From Bacillus mycoides (GTDB taxonomy: Bacteria > Bacillota > Bacilli > Bacillales > Bacillaceae_G), in assembly GCF_001757995.1 (NCBI RefSeq), contig NZ_LXLV01000045.1:1-64000 (forward strand): DNA of 64,000 nt. Direction: 5' to 3'. Within the stretch, counting starts at the first letter, position 1. Every line of letters starts with the position of its first letter. The notes below the pieces were generated by a model. The model was not told the origin of the DNA and did no database searches. It was given only the letters and a program-made list of their open reading frames with translations. Positions 28,484 to 37,478 of this stretch are shown in pieces. A program made the translations under genes and the position numbers.

Positions 28484-29103
28484 GATTTGTGCCCTCCTAA
28501 TAATGTGTTTCTATATCTTGTTGTTGCGACGCTTGTGTAGGAAATCCCTCGTAAAATACTGTTCTTACCAAATCGTGTTCGAATTTCGTCCATGACCTTC
28601 GTTAATCTCATTTCTTTTTCTCTTTGTATAATGTTATCGAAAAGTGAAATTTGCTCTTCTCCTTCATTTATTAAATTTGTTAACGAAATACTTATCGATC
28701 GAATCGGCTCCCCTGTATGCCGCTCGTATAAAAAATATGTACAAACATTGTAAATATCCATCGTTAAATTTGTTGCTCTGTTTAACGTATGTGCCTTTCT
28801 TATTCCCCCGCCGTATTCCTTGCTATATCCAACTGAAAAATGGATCGTTTGTGCGTATTTCTTTTCTCTTCTCAACCTATAACAAACTTCTTCTATATGT
28901 TCTAATAAAATAACGACGAACTCTTCTACCGAATAATCACGTAATAATATTTGGCTTTTCGCTATAGATGTTGTTGCTGGAACATACTTCTCTGCTATTC
29001 TGCTGAAATCAATCCCGTTACTATGTAGATGTAATTCTTCTCCTATTACACCAAAAGATTGCTTTAAATATTTCAAAGGGTACTGCGCTAACTCCCCTAT
29101 TGT
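28480..29103 (-). pseudogene. UvrX-like Y-family DNA polymerase, 3' half only
   Basis: The remnant begins TIGELAQYPLKYLKQSFGVIGEELHLHSNGIDFSRIAEKY, i.e. at the helix-hairpin-helix thumb region, and continues through the little-finger domain (SIAKSQILLRDYSVEEFVVILLEHIEEVCYRLRREKKYAQTIHFSVGYSKEYGGG) to LGGHKS. About 200 of roughly 410-420 residues remain. The palm with the catalytic carboxylates is missing. Homology ends abruptly at about 29103, where the opposite-strand ugd remnant starts, marking a deletion or rearrangement junction. Confidence 0.8.
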
Positions 29104-29951
29104 ATGTATACCTTCGTGAAGGTTCAGCTGTTCGTGACATGCTCTTTCCGGATAGAACCGTCATAGGTATACAAAAAGATGACACAAAGTCACTAAAAAT
29201 TATGCAAACACTCTATAAAAGTATTCAAGCACCGTTCTTTCATACTAGTTTAGATGGCGCGGAAATGATTAAATATGCCTCGAATGCATTTTTGGCTACG
29301 AAAATATCTTTTATAAATGAAATTGCTAGAATTTGTGACGCTTATCACATTGATATTACTGAAGTAGCAAAAGGAATTGGGTATGACTTCCGAATCAATC
29401 CCAACTTTCTTCAAGCAGGGCTTGGTTATGGAGGATCCTGTTTTCCAAAAGATTTAAATTCACTAATTTACACCGCAAATAGTAAACAAGTATCAGTCCC
29501 TATTTTACAAGCTGTACAATCTATCAATTCAACACAAGTAGATCTCTATATTGAAAGAATCAAAAATAATTTAAAAAATCCTTCTTCGGAAAAATTAACA
29601 ATTTTAGGGATTTCCTTTAAACCAAATACAGATGATACACGCCACTCTCTGGCTGTAACACTTATTGAAAAACTAATTCCGCTCGGTTACGAGATTCATA
29701 CCTATGATCCAATAGCTATTCTCCCTTCGCATTTAAAAAAACAAGTTACACAACATACTGAATTGGAGTCCTCTATTACAGATTCGGATTGTATAATTAT
29801 TGCCACAGAATGGGATGAATTTAAAACACTTGATTGGCAACAAGTAAAAAAATTAATGCGAGGATGTAAAATCGTCGGTGGCCGCAATTGTCTTGAACAA
29901 AATGAAATAGTAAAAAATGGTTTACATTATATTGGGATTGGTCGGCCATAA
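29104..29951 (+). pseudogene. UDP-glucose 6-dehydrogenase, 5' part missing
   Basis: Starts abruptly in the segment LREGSAVRDMLFPDRTVIGI and continues with the central domain (SNAFLATKISFINEIARICDAYHIDITEVAKGIGYDFRINPNFLQAGLGYGGSCFPKDL, catalytic Cys in GGSCFPKD) and the C-terminal UDP-binding domain (LGISFKPNTDDTRHSLAVTLIEKL...IATEWDEFKTLDW). The first ~150 residues with the NAD-binding GxGxxG are gone, so the enzyme that makes UDP-glucuronate cannot work. Upstream DNA is the uvrX remnant in the opposite orientation. The ATG at 29102 has no ribosome site. Confidence 0.85.
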
Positions 29952-30119
29952 AAATCCTTGTAGCAGCAGTTGGTTTCATTAGTTCTGTTGCAAATTTTTT
30001 ATGCGATTGATAGAGAAATGTTCTATTTTACAAGCTCAATACAAAACAACTTTATGATTTTTCTACAAACAGTCCAATTAAAAGAAACTTTATATTTATC
30101 GAAAGTAGTAACGCGGTAG

Positions 30120-30218
30120 ATGGGAGATGCATTTTGGTTTGGTATAGCCAAAAAATATGTATATTCTTATAAAGTTATTTATGAAAAGAATATCCCGGAG
30201 AAAACAATTAGAACGTAA
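30120..30218 (+). pseudogene. Short C-terminal remnant (32 codons), similar to 42330-42419
   Basis: Reads MGDAFWFGIAKKYVYSYKVIYEKNIPEKTIRT and stops, followed at once by a terminator. A closely similar tail, KGKYVYSYDVISEKDIPEKIRKQVENSI, sits at 42330-42419 with a similar terminator. The two look like ends of paralogous genes whose bodies were lost. The parent family is not recognised. The rest of 29952-30319 holds no gene. Confidence 0.4.
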
Positions 30219-30228
30219 TATATAAACG

Positions 30229-30264
30229 AAAGAGCCTACGCTTTTGAGTAGGCCCTTTCTCTTT
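30229..30264 (+). terminator. Terminator after the 30.1-kb remnant
   Basis: AAAGAGCCTAC and GTAGGCCCTTT flank an 8-nt loop and are followed by CTCTTTTTAT. Confidence 0.7.
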
Positions 30265-30319
30265 TTATTTTAGTCAAAAAACTAAGCATCCCTTCATTCA
30301 AATACATTACCGATTGAGT

Positions 30320-31420
30320 TTATACATATTTCCTTCGAATTTTGCCAACCACCAATAACAGTAAGGGAATTCCTAGCTCATAGACGGGAAATGCAATTGG
30401 AATCACGAAAAATATGTAGTAATAATGGGTGAATATCTGGATATTTTTAACCGACACAGCTATGATAAACGAAAGAGGAGCAAGAACCCAAACTACTTTT
30501 CGCCAATCCTTCAAATGAAACATTTGTGCTGTTCCATAACAAGCAAGAAACATATATAACGCCAGTTTAACAAAAATACTAAAAAACCAAATAATAACAA
30601 TCAGAATATCCACATTTTGAATGAATTCCATGACGGATATGTACCGGCTCAAATCGTATACCGGATACAAAAACCTTGAAGATAAATTTGGACCGAATGT
30701 TAAAATAACCGCTAATGTTCCGATCGTTACCATGAAAACGGCCAGTCCTACTCCCCACATCGCCCGTGATGACGCTTGTTCTGGTTTGTCCATAAAGAAA
30801 ACGAACATTGTCATCATGACAGCCTCTCCAAAAAAAGCGGCTACAGGGGTATAGGAACCTTTAAGGATTGGAAACCATCCAGAATCGTGATAAATAGGGC
30901 GCATATAGTCCCAATTCATATTGCTAAAATTCAAAATGATTACAAACGTTATCATTAAAAGTACCATCGGCCCAATGATTTCACTTAAGCGTCCAATACC
31001 TTCCACCCCGCCTTGGTAAATAATAAAAATGAGCAATAACATAGCAGTAAAGACAATGACCCACAAAGGTGTATTATGAAACAAAGCGATAATAATGAAA
31101 TCACCAAATTCACGGACGGTTATCCAAATTATCATGTACCATACAAAGAAGTAGGGAATAATCATCAGCTTTCCTAGCCATTTACCAAGAATGGTTTGAC
31201 TAAATTCAATTAGAGTTTGCTTCGGATAAAGCGAACCGAGTGTAGTTGCCAGAAAAGTAATAGCAATCCCTACACACCCTGCAATCACGATTGAAATCCA
31301 AGCATCTTGTTTGGCAGTACGAATCGTAGATGGGATGATCAGAAGAATTGATTGCCCCACTTCAAATGTAAACATCATCCAAAAGATTTGCCTGCCAGAG
31401 ATTTTCATTGAATTTCTCAC
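30320..31420 (-). CDS. Spore germinant receptor subunit B (GerAB/GerKB family)
   Basis: A 366-residue integral membrane protein of the APC-type superfamily with about ten helices, e.g. ISGRQIFWMMFTFEVGQSILLIIPSTI at the N-terminus, VEGIGRLSEIIGPMVLLMITFVIIL in the middle and VYELGIPLLLLVVGKIRRKYV at the end. The B subunit is thought to bind the germinant in the inner spore membrane. Third gene of an A-C-B operon, 15 bp after the C subunit. The germinant cannot be read from sequence. Confidence 0.92.
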   Translation of the reverse strand: MRNSMKISGRQIFWMMFTFEVGQSILLIIPSTIRTAKQDAWISIVIAGCVGIAITFLATTLGSLYPKQTLIEFSQTILGKWLGKLMIIPYFFVWYMIIWITVREFGDFIIIALFHNTPLWVIVFTAMLLLIFIIYQGGVEGIGRLSEIIGPMVLLMITFVIILNFSNMNWDYMRPIYHDSGWFPILKGSYTPVAAFFGEAVMMTMFVFFMDKPEQASSRAMWGVGLAVFMVTIGTLAVILTFGPNLSSRFLYPVYDLSRYISVMEFIQNVDILIVIIWFFSIFVKLALYMFLACYGTAQMFHLKDWRKVVWVLAPLSFIIAVSVKNIQIFTHYYYIFFVIPIAFPVYELGIPLLLLVVGKIRRKYV

Positions 31421-31435
31421 ACTCTATATTCCTCC

Positions 31436-32623
31436 TTATTTTTTTATTTCATTTTTCTTTAACTGCAACGATGGTCCAGTCAGCCCTACTCGCCGAATAG
31501 TCAAATTTGTATGAACAGAAACCTGCACTTTTCGAAACTGTTTCGTCCAATTCTTTTTTAGTCCTCTCCATTCGGATGGATATTTTTGATGAATGGCTTC
31601 TCCAAATCCAAAGATATCGGTTCCGTATTGTTTTTGAACCTTTTTAATAGTTTGGAGAGCTTGCTTTTCAGATTGTTTTTCCAATACATGTTCTAAAAGA
31701 GTAAGATTTTTTGGCTGCGAAAGATCTAAATTCGTATTGTTCTCCTGAATCGTTCCTTCGCCAGAAAAAATAATGTCACACTTAATTGTGTCCCCTTGAA
31801 TAGTAGGTATGATTTTTCTTTTGATTTTTGTCATATATAAACTTGCACTACCATTTGCTTTGGAGGCAGTTGCTGTAATCGTCTGTTTACTTAAACGATT
31901 CACTACCCAAAGAGTGGTTAACCATTCCTGCATATTTAAGTATCCTACCAATTTGAGATCGTTGTTAAATATCGCTCCCCCTACAATTTGAAACCCTTTG
32001 ACCTCAGTTTTATCTTTTTTATGAGACACATTTAGTTTAATAACAGGCAAAATTGGAGTGATTCCATCACTCGTACCAGCAATAAGAAAATTTAATAAGG
32101 ACGTATCTCCCAATGCCTCTATTTGCATATGCTCTTTAAGTGCCCCAAGTGCTGGTATAGCCTCTAAAGGGATGGATGCTTTCAGAAACTCTTTTGCAGT
32201 ATTATCCTTTACTACTAACGCATCTGCTCGTAATCGAATATCAGGATCACGGCTGTATGCATCTAAGACTGGAGCGAGACCGTTTTTAGCCATTTTTTCT
32301 CCAATTAATATCACACGCTGGTGCCCTCGAAAGATTTCTCTCGACATTTTTGTTTGCATCATTTGTACGGCTTCATGTGTATCCTTTCCAGTTCCCGATT
32401 CTATAAAAACCGATTTTCCTGCATCACTTCTTCCGCTCTGTCCCATTCCCATTTTTGATGGGATGATAAATTGAGCGCTAATTTCAACCTTGTTATTCTT
32501 CGCTTGATCAAGTCCCCATCCTAATTCTATTGCCAGATCATTTAACTCCGTCCGATCCCAGCAGCCCGTCAAGAAAAATAAAGAAACGACCAGTATCATA
32601 CAACATGCCTTGTGCAGGCTCAT
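31436..32623 (-). CDS. Spore germinant receptor lipoprotein subunit C (GerAC/GerKC family)
   Basis: A 395-residue lipoprotein: signal peptide CCMILVVSLFFLTGCWDRTELNDLAIELGWGLDQ, with lipobox LTGC and the family hallmark CWDRTELND. The GerAC N-terminal and C-terminal domains follow (VKGFQIVGGAIFNNDLKLVGYLNMQEW; ...IHQKYPSEWRGLKKNWTKQFRKVQVSVHTNLTIRRVGLTG). It attaches by diacylglycerol to the outer face of the inner spore membrane. Its start overlaps the A gene by 4 bp (ATGA). Confidence 0.93.
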   Translation of the reverse strand: MSLHKACCMILVVSLFFLTGCWDRTELNDLAIELGWGLDQAKNNKVEISAQFIIPSKMGMGQSGRSDAGKSVFIESGTGKDTHEAVQMMQTKMSREIFRGHQRVILIGEKMAKNGLAPVLDAYSRDPDIRLRADALVVKDNTAKEFLKASIPLEAIPALGALKEHMQIEALGDTSLLNFLIAGTSDGITPILPVIKLNVSHKKDKTEVKGFQIVGGAIFNNDLKLVGYLNMQEWLTTLWVVNRLSKQTITATASKANGSASLYMTKIKRKIIPTIQGDTIKCDIIFSGEGTIQENNTNLDLSQPKNLTLLEHVLEKQSEKQALQTIKKVQKQYGTDIFGFGEAIHQKYPSEWRGLKKNWTKQFRKVQVSVHTNLTIRRVGLTGPSLQLKKNEIKK

Positions 32624-34212
32624 TCTGTTTCTCCTCCTCGTTTCGCACCTGGCTGTTGCCCATCTGGAAAACGCACTTTATCTTCACCAGATACCATTAT
32701 AGGACGGTGAGTCATATTCCACCGAGGTGTTCGGAGCAAAATATCCTTTAAATCACGAGGAGTCTGAGGCGCAACCGGACTTAGATACGGAATGCCAAAA
32801 GAACGAATGTTAGTTAAATGAATCAAAATCGCAAGAGTGCTTATAGCAATGCCATATAGCCCAAGCATCCCCGCCAATAGTAGCATCGGAAAGCGCAGCA
32901 TCCGGTAAGCTGTTCCTAAGTTGTAGCGCGGGAACGCAAACGACGCAATACCAGTTGTCGCCACAACAATAACCAAAGGTGCCGAAATAATACCAGCTTG
33001 CACGGCAGCTTGTCCGATAACAAGTGCTCCGACAATGCTAACTGCTGATCCAACAGGTTTTGGTAACCGAACGCCCGCTTCCCTCAAACCTTCAAATAAA
33101 AATTCCATCATTAGCGCTTCTATGACAGCTGGGAAAGGAATGCCTTCTCGAGCAGCTGCAATACTAATAAGCAAATTTGTCGGGATTAATTTCGGATGAA
33201 AGGTTGTAATAGCAACATAGAGAGACGGAAGAAATAATGAAATATTGATTAATACTAAACGTATCCATCGAATAAAGGTCGTGTAGATGGATCGTTCATA
33301 ATAATCCTCCGATGCTTGAAGACCTGTCCAGAATGTCATAGGAACGATCAGAACGAAAGGTGTGTTATCTACAAAGATGGCGACTTTCCCTTCTAATAGG
33401 CTTGCACACACTGCATCTGGCCGCTCGGTATTCTGAATTTGTGGAAAGGGAGAAAAAGGCTGATCCTCGATAAACTCTTCAATGAAAGCTGACTCCAACA
33501 CCCCATCAATTTGAATTCGCTGTACCCTTTGGCGAACTTCATCCAAAATCGAATCGGGAGCAATGCCCTCAATGTAGGCAATCACCACATCTGTCTGTGA
33601 TAATTCCCCAATCGAATAGGGCTCCATTTTTAGCCTTGAGCTCCGAATTCTTCGGCGAACAAGACTCGTATTGACCCTTAATGTTTCCGTAAACCCGTCC
33701 CGAGGACCACGAACAGAGATTTCGGCAGCAGGCTCTTCAATACTCCGTTTTTCAAACCCTTTTAAATCCGCAATCAGGGCTTGACTCTCTCCATCTGTTA
33801 GAATGACGATATTAGCTTTCAATACTCCCTCTATAACCTCATGAACTTTAGAAACCGTCTTTACTTGAGAAACAGCAATAAGCTGATTTTGGATGATTTC
33901 CCCTACTGAATCCACACTCTTTAATCCACTGGGCATACCTTCGAACATCATTGGTTTCAAAACAACCTGTTCCACGATTTTGGTGTCTACTAATCCATCT
34001 ATATAAATAAAAAGAATTTTAGTTTGACTATTTATGAGAATTGGACGAAAAACAATATCGGAACAATTGTCAAAAACTTGTTTCAAAACTTCTTCATTCG
34101 CAGATACACTCTGTTCGAGTTCACGATCTTGATCATTTTGGAGTAGCAAACTTGTACTCTCAAGTTCCTGAATATCTTTTTTTAAACGTTTTCTACTAAG
34201 TTTTTTCATCAT
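32620..34212 (-). CDS. Spore germinant receptor subunit A (GerAA/GerKA family)
   Basis: A 530-residue protein with a large hydrophilic N-terminal domain (to about residue 290; includes FIYIDGLVDTKIVEQ, VSVRGPRDGFTETLRVNTSLVRRRIRS) and a membrane domain with GLQASEDYYERSIYTTFIRWIRL, AAAREGIPFPAVIEALMMEFLFEGLREAGVRLPKPVGSAVSIVGALVIGQAAVQAGI. These are highly conserved GerA signatures. A subunits oligomerise to form the nutrient-gated ion channel. First gene of the operon; the order A-C-B matches gerK-type operons. Upstream spacing suggests a forespore promoter, which I could not pin down. Confidence 0.94.
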   Translation of the reverse strand: MMKKLSRKRLKKDIQELESTSLLLQNDQDRELEQSVSANEEVLKQVFDNCSDIVFRPILINSQTKILFIYIDGLVDTKIVEQVVLKPMMFEGMPSGLKSVDSVGEIIQNQLIAVSQVKTVSKVHEVIEGVLKANIVILTDGESQALIADLKGFEKRSIEEPAAEISVRGPRDGFTETLRVNTSLVRRRIRSSRLKMEPYSIGELSQTDVVIAYIEGIAPDSILDEVRQRVQRIQIDGVLESAFIEEFIEDQPFSPFPQIQNTERPDAVCASLLEGKVAIFVDNTPFVLIVPMTFWTGLQASEDYYERSIYTTFIRWIRLVLINISLFLPSLYVAITTFHPKLIPTNLLISIAAAREGIPFPAVIEALMMEFLFEGLREAGVRLPKPVGSAVSIVGALVIGQAAVQAGIISAPLVIVVATTGIASFAFPRYNLGTAYRMLRFPMLLLAGMLGLYGIAISTLAILIHLTNIRSFGIPYLSPVAPQTPRDLKDILLRTPRWNMTHRPIMVSGEDKVRFPDGQQPGAKRGGETE

Positions 34213-34514
34213 ACTACCCCATTTATTGAATGGTTTATATTTTTTATAAAGACAAGCTTTTCTATATTTGGACCTTAAAGTTAATGATTCCTTGACAGCA
34301 AAGCTTTATATACCTTCCACCTAATAGTTTTAAATAAATAATGATTTTTGGAAGGTAAAATCATTTGTCTTAAAAATGCTAACAAGAAAATACACCCTTG
34401 ATATCCTTCTTACAATTTCCATCAATAGGGAAATTATTCAATTATTTCTTTAAGTTAGTTAATCTATAAATAGGGAGATCCATTTTCACAACTCAGTAAA
34501 CGCTTCTTTTTTGA

Positions 34515-34679
34515 TTGCTATTAATTGAATATGAAACAGATTTAATTGAAGATATGGATTGCAGTATTACTCTTAAAGATTCAAATAATGAAAGAGGCTG
34601 GAGAATTTTTCATCCTGTTAATGTAAATAAAATGTTCCATTATAATGTAACCCTTCTTTCTATTGTTCAATTAAGTTGA
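34515..34679 (+). pseudogene. Possible gene remnant, 54 codons
   Basis: Open frame LLIEYETDLIEDMDCSITLKDSNNERGWRIFHPVNVNKMFHYNVTLLSIVQLS with protein-like composition but no ribosome site. It starts directly after a stop. I cannot name a family. The rest of the 34213-34738 gap is AT-rich; no germination promoter was confirmed. Confidence 0.25.
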
Positions 34680-34738
34680 GAATGGAAAGTCCGCATTAAT
34701 TGGATTCTTATTGTCCAAAAGTAGTGCGATAGGCGAAT

Positions 34739-34775
34739 AAAAAAGCAGTACCATCTATTGGTACTGCTTTTTTGA
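34739..34775 (-). terminator. Terminator of azoreductase 1
   Basis: AAAAAAGCAGTACCA and TGGTACTGCTTTTTT form a perfect stem with a 5-nt loop, 20 bp past the stop codon. Confidence 0.85.
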
Positions 34776-34794
34776 ATGAAGAGTATTTTGTTAA

Positions 34795-35421
34795 TTAGAA
34801 CGTACTTGCTACTTTAGCAGCTTTGTAAAGACCTTCTGCAATAATATCTTCTGCTTGATCTGGGAATTGATTGTGACCTTCAATCACTACTTTCTCCATA
34901 TCTTTTACACCGAAGAAGCTCATCATACTTGCTACATATTTAACGGCCATTTCCATTTCAGCTTTTGGACCTTTAGAATATACACCGCCGCTTGCGTTTA
35001 ATAATGCAATTTTCTTATTTCCAATAAGACCTACTGGACCTTCTGGCGTATATTTAAATGTTTTGCCCGCGCGATTTAAGTAATCAATATATGTGTGTAG
35101 TACAGCCGGAATTGTTAAATTCCATAACGGGAAACCGAATACAACTTTATCAGCTGCAAGGAATTGATCTAAATATTTATCCGCAACAGCTACTACTTTT
35201 GCTTCTTCCGCTGTTAGATCAAATCCTCTACTATCCTTAAAAGTACCATTAATCATATCTACTCCTACATATGGCAAGTCTTCCTTGTATAAATCAAGCT
35301 CTATCACTGTATCATTCGGATGCGATTCTTTGTAGCTTGCTAAAAAAGCATAATATAATTTCACGCTAACTGCTTGACCTACTGGACGATTGTTTGCTTT
35401 TACAAATAAAGCTGTTGTCAT
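34795..35421 (-). CDS. azoR: FMN-dependent NADH:azoreductase / quinone reductase 1
   Basis: A 208-residue flavodoxin-like protein of the AzoR family: SVKLYYAFLASYKESHPNDTVIELDLYKEDLPYV at the N-terminus, VVFGFPLWNLTIPAVLHTYIDYLNRAGKTFKYTPEGPVGLIGNKKIALLNASGGVYS in the middle. These enzymes reduce quinones and azo dyes by two electrons and protect against thiol-reactive electrophiles. In B. subtilis the related azoR1 is controlled by the HxlR-type repressor YodB. Here an HxlR-family gene and a second azoreductase lie within 7 kb. Confidence 0.92.
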   Translation of the reverse strand: MTTALFVKANNRPVGQAVSVKLYYAFLASYKESHPNDTVIELDLYKEDLPYVGVDMINGTFKDSRGFDLTAEEAKVVAVADKYLDQFLAADKVVFGFPLWNLTIPAVLHTYIDYLNRAGKTFKYTPEGPVGLIGNKKIALLNASGGVYSKGPKAEMEMAVKYVASMMSFFGVKDMEKVVIEGHNQFPDQAEDIIAEGLYKAAKVASTF

Positions 35422-35492
35422 TCTTTGTTACTCCTATCATTCAATCTTATGTGTTATATATTTATTTACTAAAAAGGGCATTATATTGTTTT

Positions 35493-36092
35493 TTATAATA
35501 TCTTCTTAAAACTGTACTCCATATCTCCACCTAGAGCTTCAGCTGTATCACCAGTTTCTCTAAAGTCATGTGTATGAATTAGTTCAAACGGACCAAAATC
35601 TGTTTGTTTATAAAATTCATAGCAAGGGAATCCATCATGTTTACCTTCAATATCAACAGTACCATCTTTTGTGACATGCACAGTTAAAAGATAGTCAACA
35701 GCAGGTGCATTTATATTTAATGGGTTGCTAGCACTTGCACTCATTTGAAACTTGACGTCATCAGAAGCCCATTCAATATCAGTACATACAATACGTTCTG
35801 TACTAGCTTTTCCTGTTTTTTTATTAACGGAACCGTCTGGATTTGTAACTCTTTCCGTTGTTATACCCGTATTCCCATATGCGAAAATTTCTTTTTTATG
35901 AAAATCTACAATTACTTCTTGTTCAACTCTAGAACGCATAGCATTTGCAGCATAAGGGGTAAATTCACGTGAGTCACCTTCGAATTCGATTAAGTTTCCC
36001 AATTGATTATCTTTCTTAGATCCAGTCCAACCTATTGCAGTCCAAGACGTTGGAATGAATACACTTGCTCTAATTTTAACGATATTAGCCAT
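35493..36092 (-). CDS. DUF3238-like protein, copy 1
   Basis: About 199 residues from the ATG at 36092 (ACAGAGGTG upstream). MANIVKIRASVFIPTSWTAIGWTGSKKDNQLGNLIEFEGDSREFTPYAANAMRSRVEQEVIVDFHKKEIF... No signal peptide or membrane helix. It aligns along its whole length with the upstream neighbour (for example both contain KHDGFPCYEFYKQTDFGPFELI.THD.RETGDT), so the pair arose by tandem duplication. I recall this as DUF3238 in Bacillus; function unknown. It lies 152 bp downstream of copy 2, so it may share its promoter. Confidence 0.75.
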   Translation of the reverse strand: MANIVKIRASVFIPTSWTAIGWTGSKKDNQLGNLIEFEGDSREFTPYAANAMRSRVEQEVIVDFHKKEIFAYGNTGITTERVTNPDGSVNKKTGKASTERIVCTDIEWASDDVKFQMSASASNPLNINAPAVDYLLTVHVTKDGTVDIEGKHDGFPCYEFYKQTDFGPFELIHTHDFRETGDTAEALGGDMEYSFKKIL

Positions 36093-36244
36093 GAGAAACA
36101 CCTCTGTAATTTTATTTTCAAGTAATACAAAACATTGAATTATTTAGCAAACAAGGTCACAACTTCTTTAGAACAATCAATTATTTTCCTTTCATACTCA
36201 CTACTGCTTGCAAAGCATGATACTCTTCTGATTCATATTTATAT

Positions 36245-36829
36245 TTAAATTATCTTTTTAAAATTGTATTCCATCTCTCCAGCTAGCGCTTTTGGAGTGT
36301 CACCAGTTTCTCTGTAATCATGTGTATAGATTAGTTCAAATGGGCCAAAATCTGTTTGCTTATAAAATTCATAGCAAGGGAATCCATCATGTTTACCTTC
36401 AATATATAAAGTTCCACTTTTGTTTACATGTATAGTTAATAAATAGTCCGCCGCAGGTGCTGCTGTATCTAAAGGGTTGCTGGCGCTTGCCCTCATTTCA
36501 AAAGAGACTTCATCAGCGCCCCATGCAACATTCGTACATACAATGTTTTCTGTACCTGTTTTCCCCTGTTTATGCTCAATAGAACCATCTACATTTGTAA
36601 TTTTTACAGTTGTAATACAAGCATCTGCAAATGTAAAAATTTCTTTTTTATGAAAATCAATAATCACTTCTTGCTCTAATCTTGACCGCATTGTGTTTAC
36701 AGCGTGTGGTGTAAATTCACGTGCATCACCAGTATATTCTAAGATTCTTCCTGTTACAGAATCCTTAATAGGCTCTAACCAAGCATACGGAGCAAATACA
36801 CTTCCCCTAATTTTAACGATATTAGCCAT
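36245..36829 (-). CDS. DUF3238-like protein, copy 2
   Basis: A 194-residue paralogue of copy 1: MANIVKIRGSVFAPYAWLEPIKDSVTGRILEYTGDAREFTPHAVNTMRSRLEQEVIIDFHKKEIFTFADACITT... The variable part is the loop after residue 15, while the C-terminal half is nearly the same. It is the promoter-proximal copy: a good sigma-A promoter flanked by two palindromes lies 84-130 bp upstream of the ATG. This strong control suggests an inducible role, but none is known. Confidence 0.75.
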   Translation of the reverse strand: MANIVKIRGSVFAPYAWLEPIKDSVTGRILEYTGDAREFTPHAVNTMRSRLEQEVIIDFHKKEIFTFADACITTVKITNVDGSIEHKQGKTGTENIVCTNVAWGADEVSFEMRASASNPLDTAAPAADYLLTIHVNKSGTLYIEGKHDGFPCYEFYKQTDFGPFELIYTHDYRETGDTPKALAGEMEYNFKKII

Positions 36830-36893
36830 GAGAAACCTCCATAATGTATTAATTTTATTTAGGTAAATCCTATTCTTTTCATACTACGAATAC

Positions 36894-36959
36894 AGTCAGT
36901 TAAGTTGACTATATCTCGTATAGTACAACGGAATTCCAATATAGTCAACTTAATTGACT
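36894..36959 (-). promoter_or_regulatory. Promoter of the DUF3238 genes between two palindromic operators
   Basis: On the minus strand: -35 TTGACT (36943-36948), 17-bp spacer, -10 TACTAT (36920-36925). The -35 is embedded in AGTCAATTAAGTTGACTAT (36941-36959). A second copy, 18 of 19 bases identical in inverted orientation (36894-36912), starts 8 bp past the -10, at the expected transcription start. Each site is itself a near palindrome (AGTCA..TTAAG.TTGACT). A repressor bound at both would block the promoter fully. Confidence 0.75.
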
Positions 36960-37359
36960 TTAAGGCGCTGGTTTTACATATAAATCATCAGATACTGATT
37001 GAATTGGATCTTACATCACTTTTGCCATTATTCATTCTCAACTTTCTGTTTTTATTATGATAGATAATAAACCACACACGGAAGGATCAATAAAATAACA
37101 AAGTTACAAAAAGTAACCTAATTAACTCATTTAAAACAAGGGTTTTTATTGTATTTATATTTTCTTTTCTAATTAAATCGTCTATATGGTTTCTTATTTT
37201 CTAAGTTATTCCTATTGATTTCTCAATGTAATAGAACACACAAAAACCCTTATTTTATATAGTTTTAATTTATGTTTACTTAGAGATAACTATTTAGTTG
37301 CTAGCCTATAAAAAATAATTCGAAGGAAATAAAAAGAAAAAAAAGGAAAAATAAAATTG
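36960..37359. other. Intergenic region upstream of the mle operon
   Basis: AT-rich, no gene. It holds a long-range inverted repeat (AAGGGTTTTT at about 37138; AAAAACCCTT at about 37244) and a GTTACAAAAAGTAACC site near 37105 that resembles a diverged copy of the mle operator. Confidence 0.4.
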
Positions 37360-37426
37360 TTGACTTATTTTATTTACATTGGTTACTATTAGTGTCGTCG
37401 GGTGACACAAGTTACTAATAGTAACC
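37360..37426 (+). promoter_or_regulatory. mle promoter with overlapping nested palindromes
   Basis: -35 TTGACT (37360-37365) and -10 TACTAT (37384-37389, 18-bp spacing). The -10 lies in GGTTACTATTAG (37381-37392), which is repeated exactly inverted as CTAATAGTAACC (37415-37426). Nested inside is GTGTC...GACAC (37392-37396, 37404-37408). The right arm region GTTACTAATAGTAAC is itself a perfect odd palindrome. A repressor site here would cover the -10 and the transcript start. Confidence 0.75.
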
Positions 37427-37478
37427 TTGAGTTATGCAATCAAATACACTAAGGGTTTAAGAAAGAAGGAACAATTAC

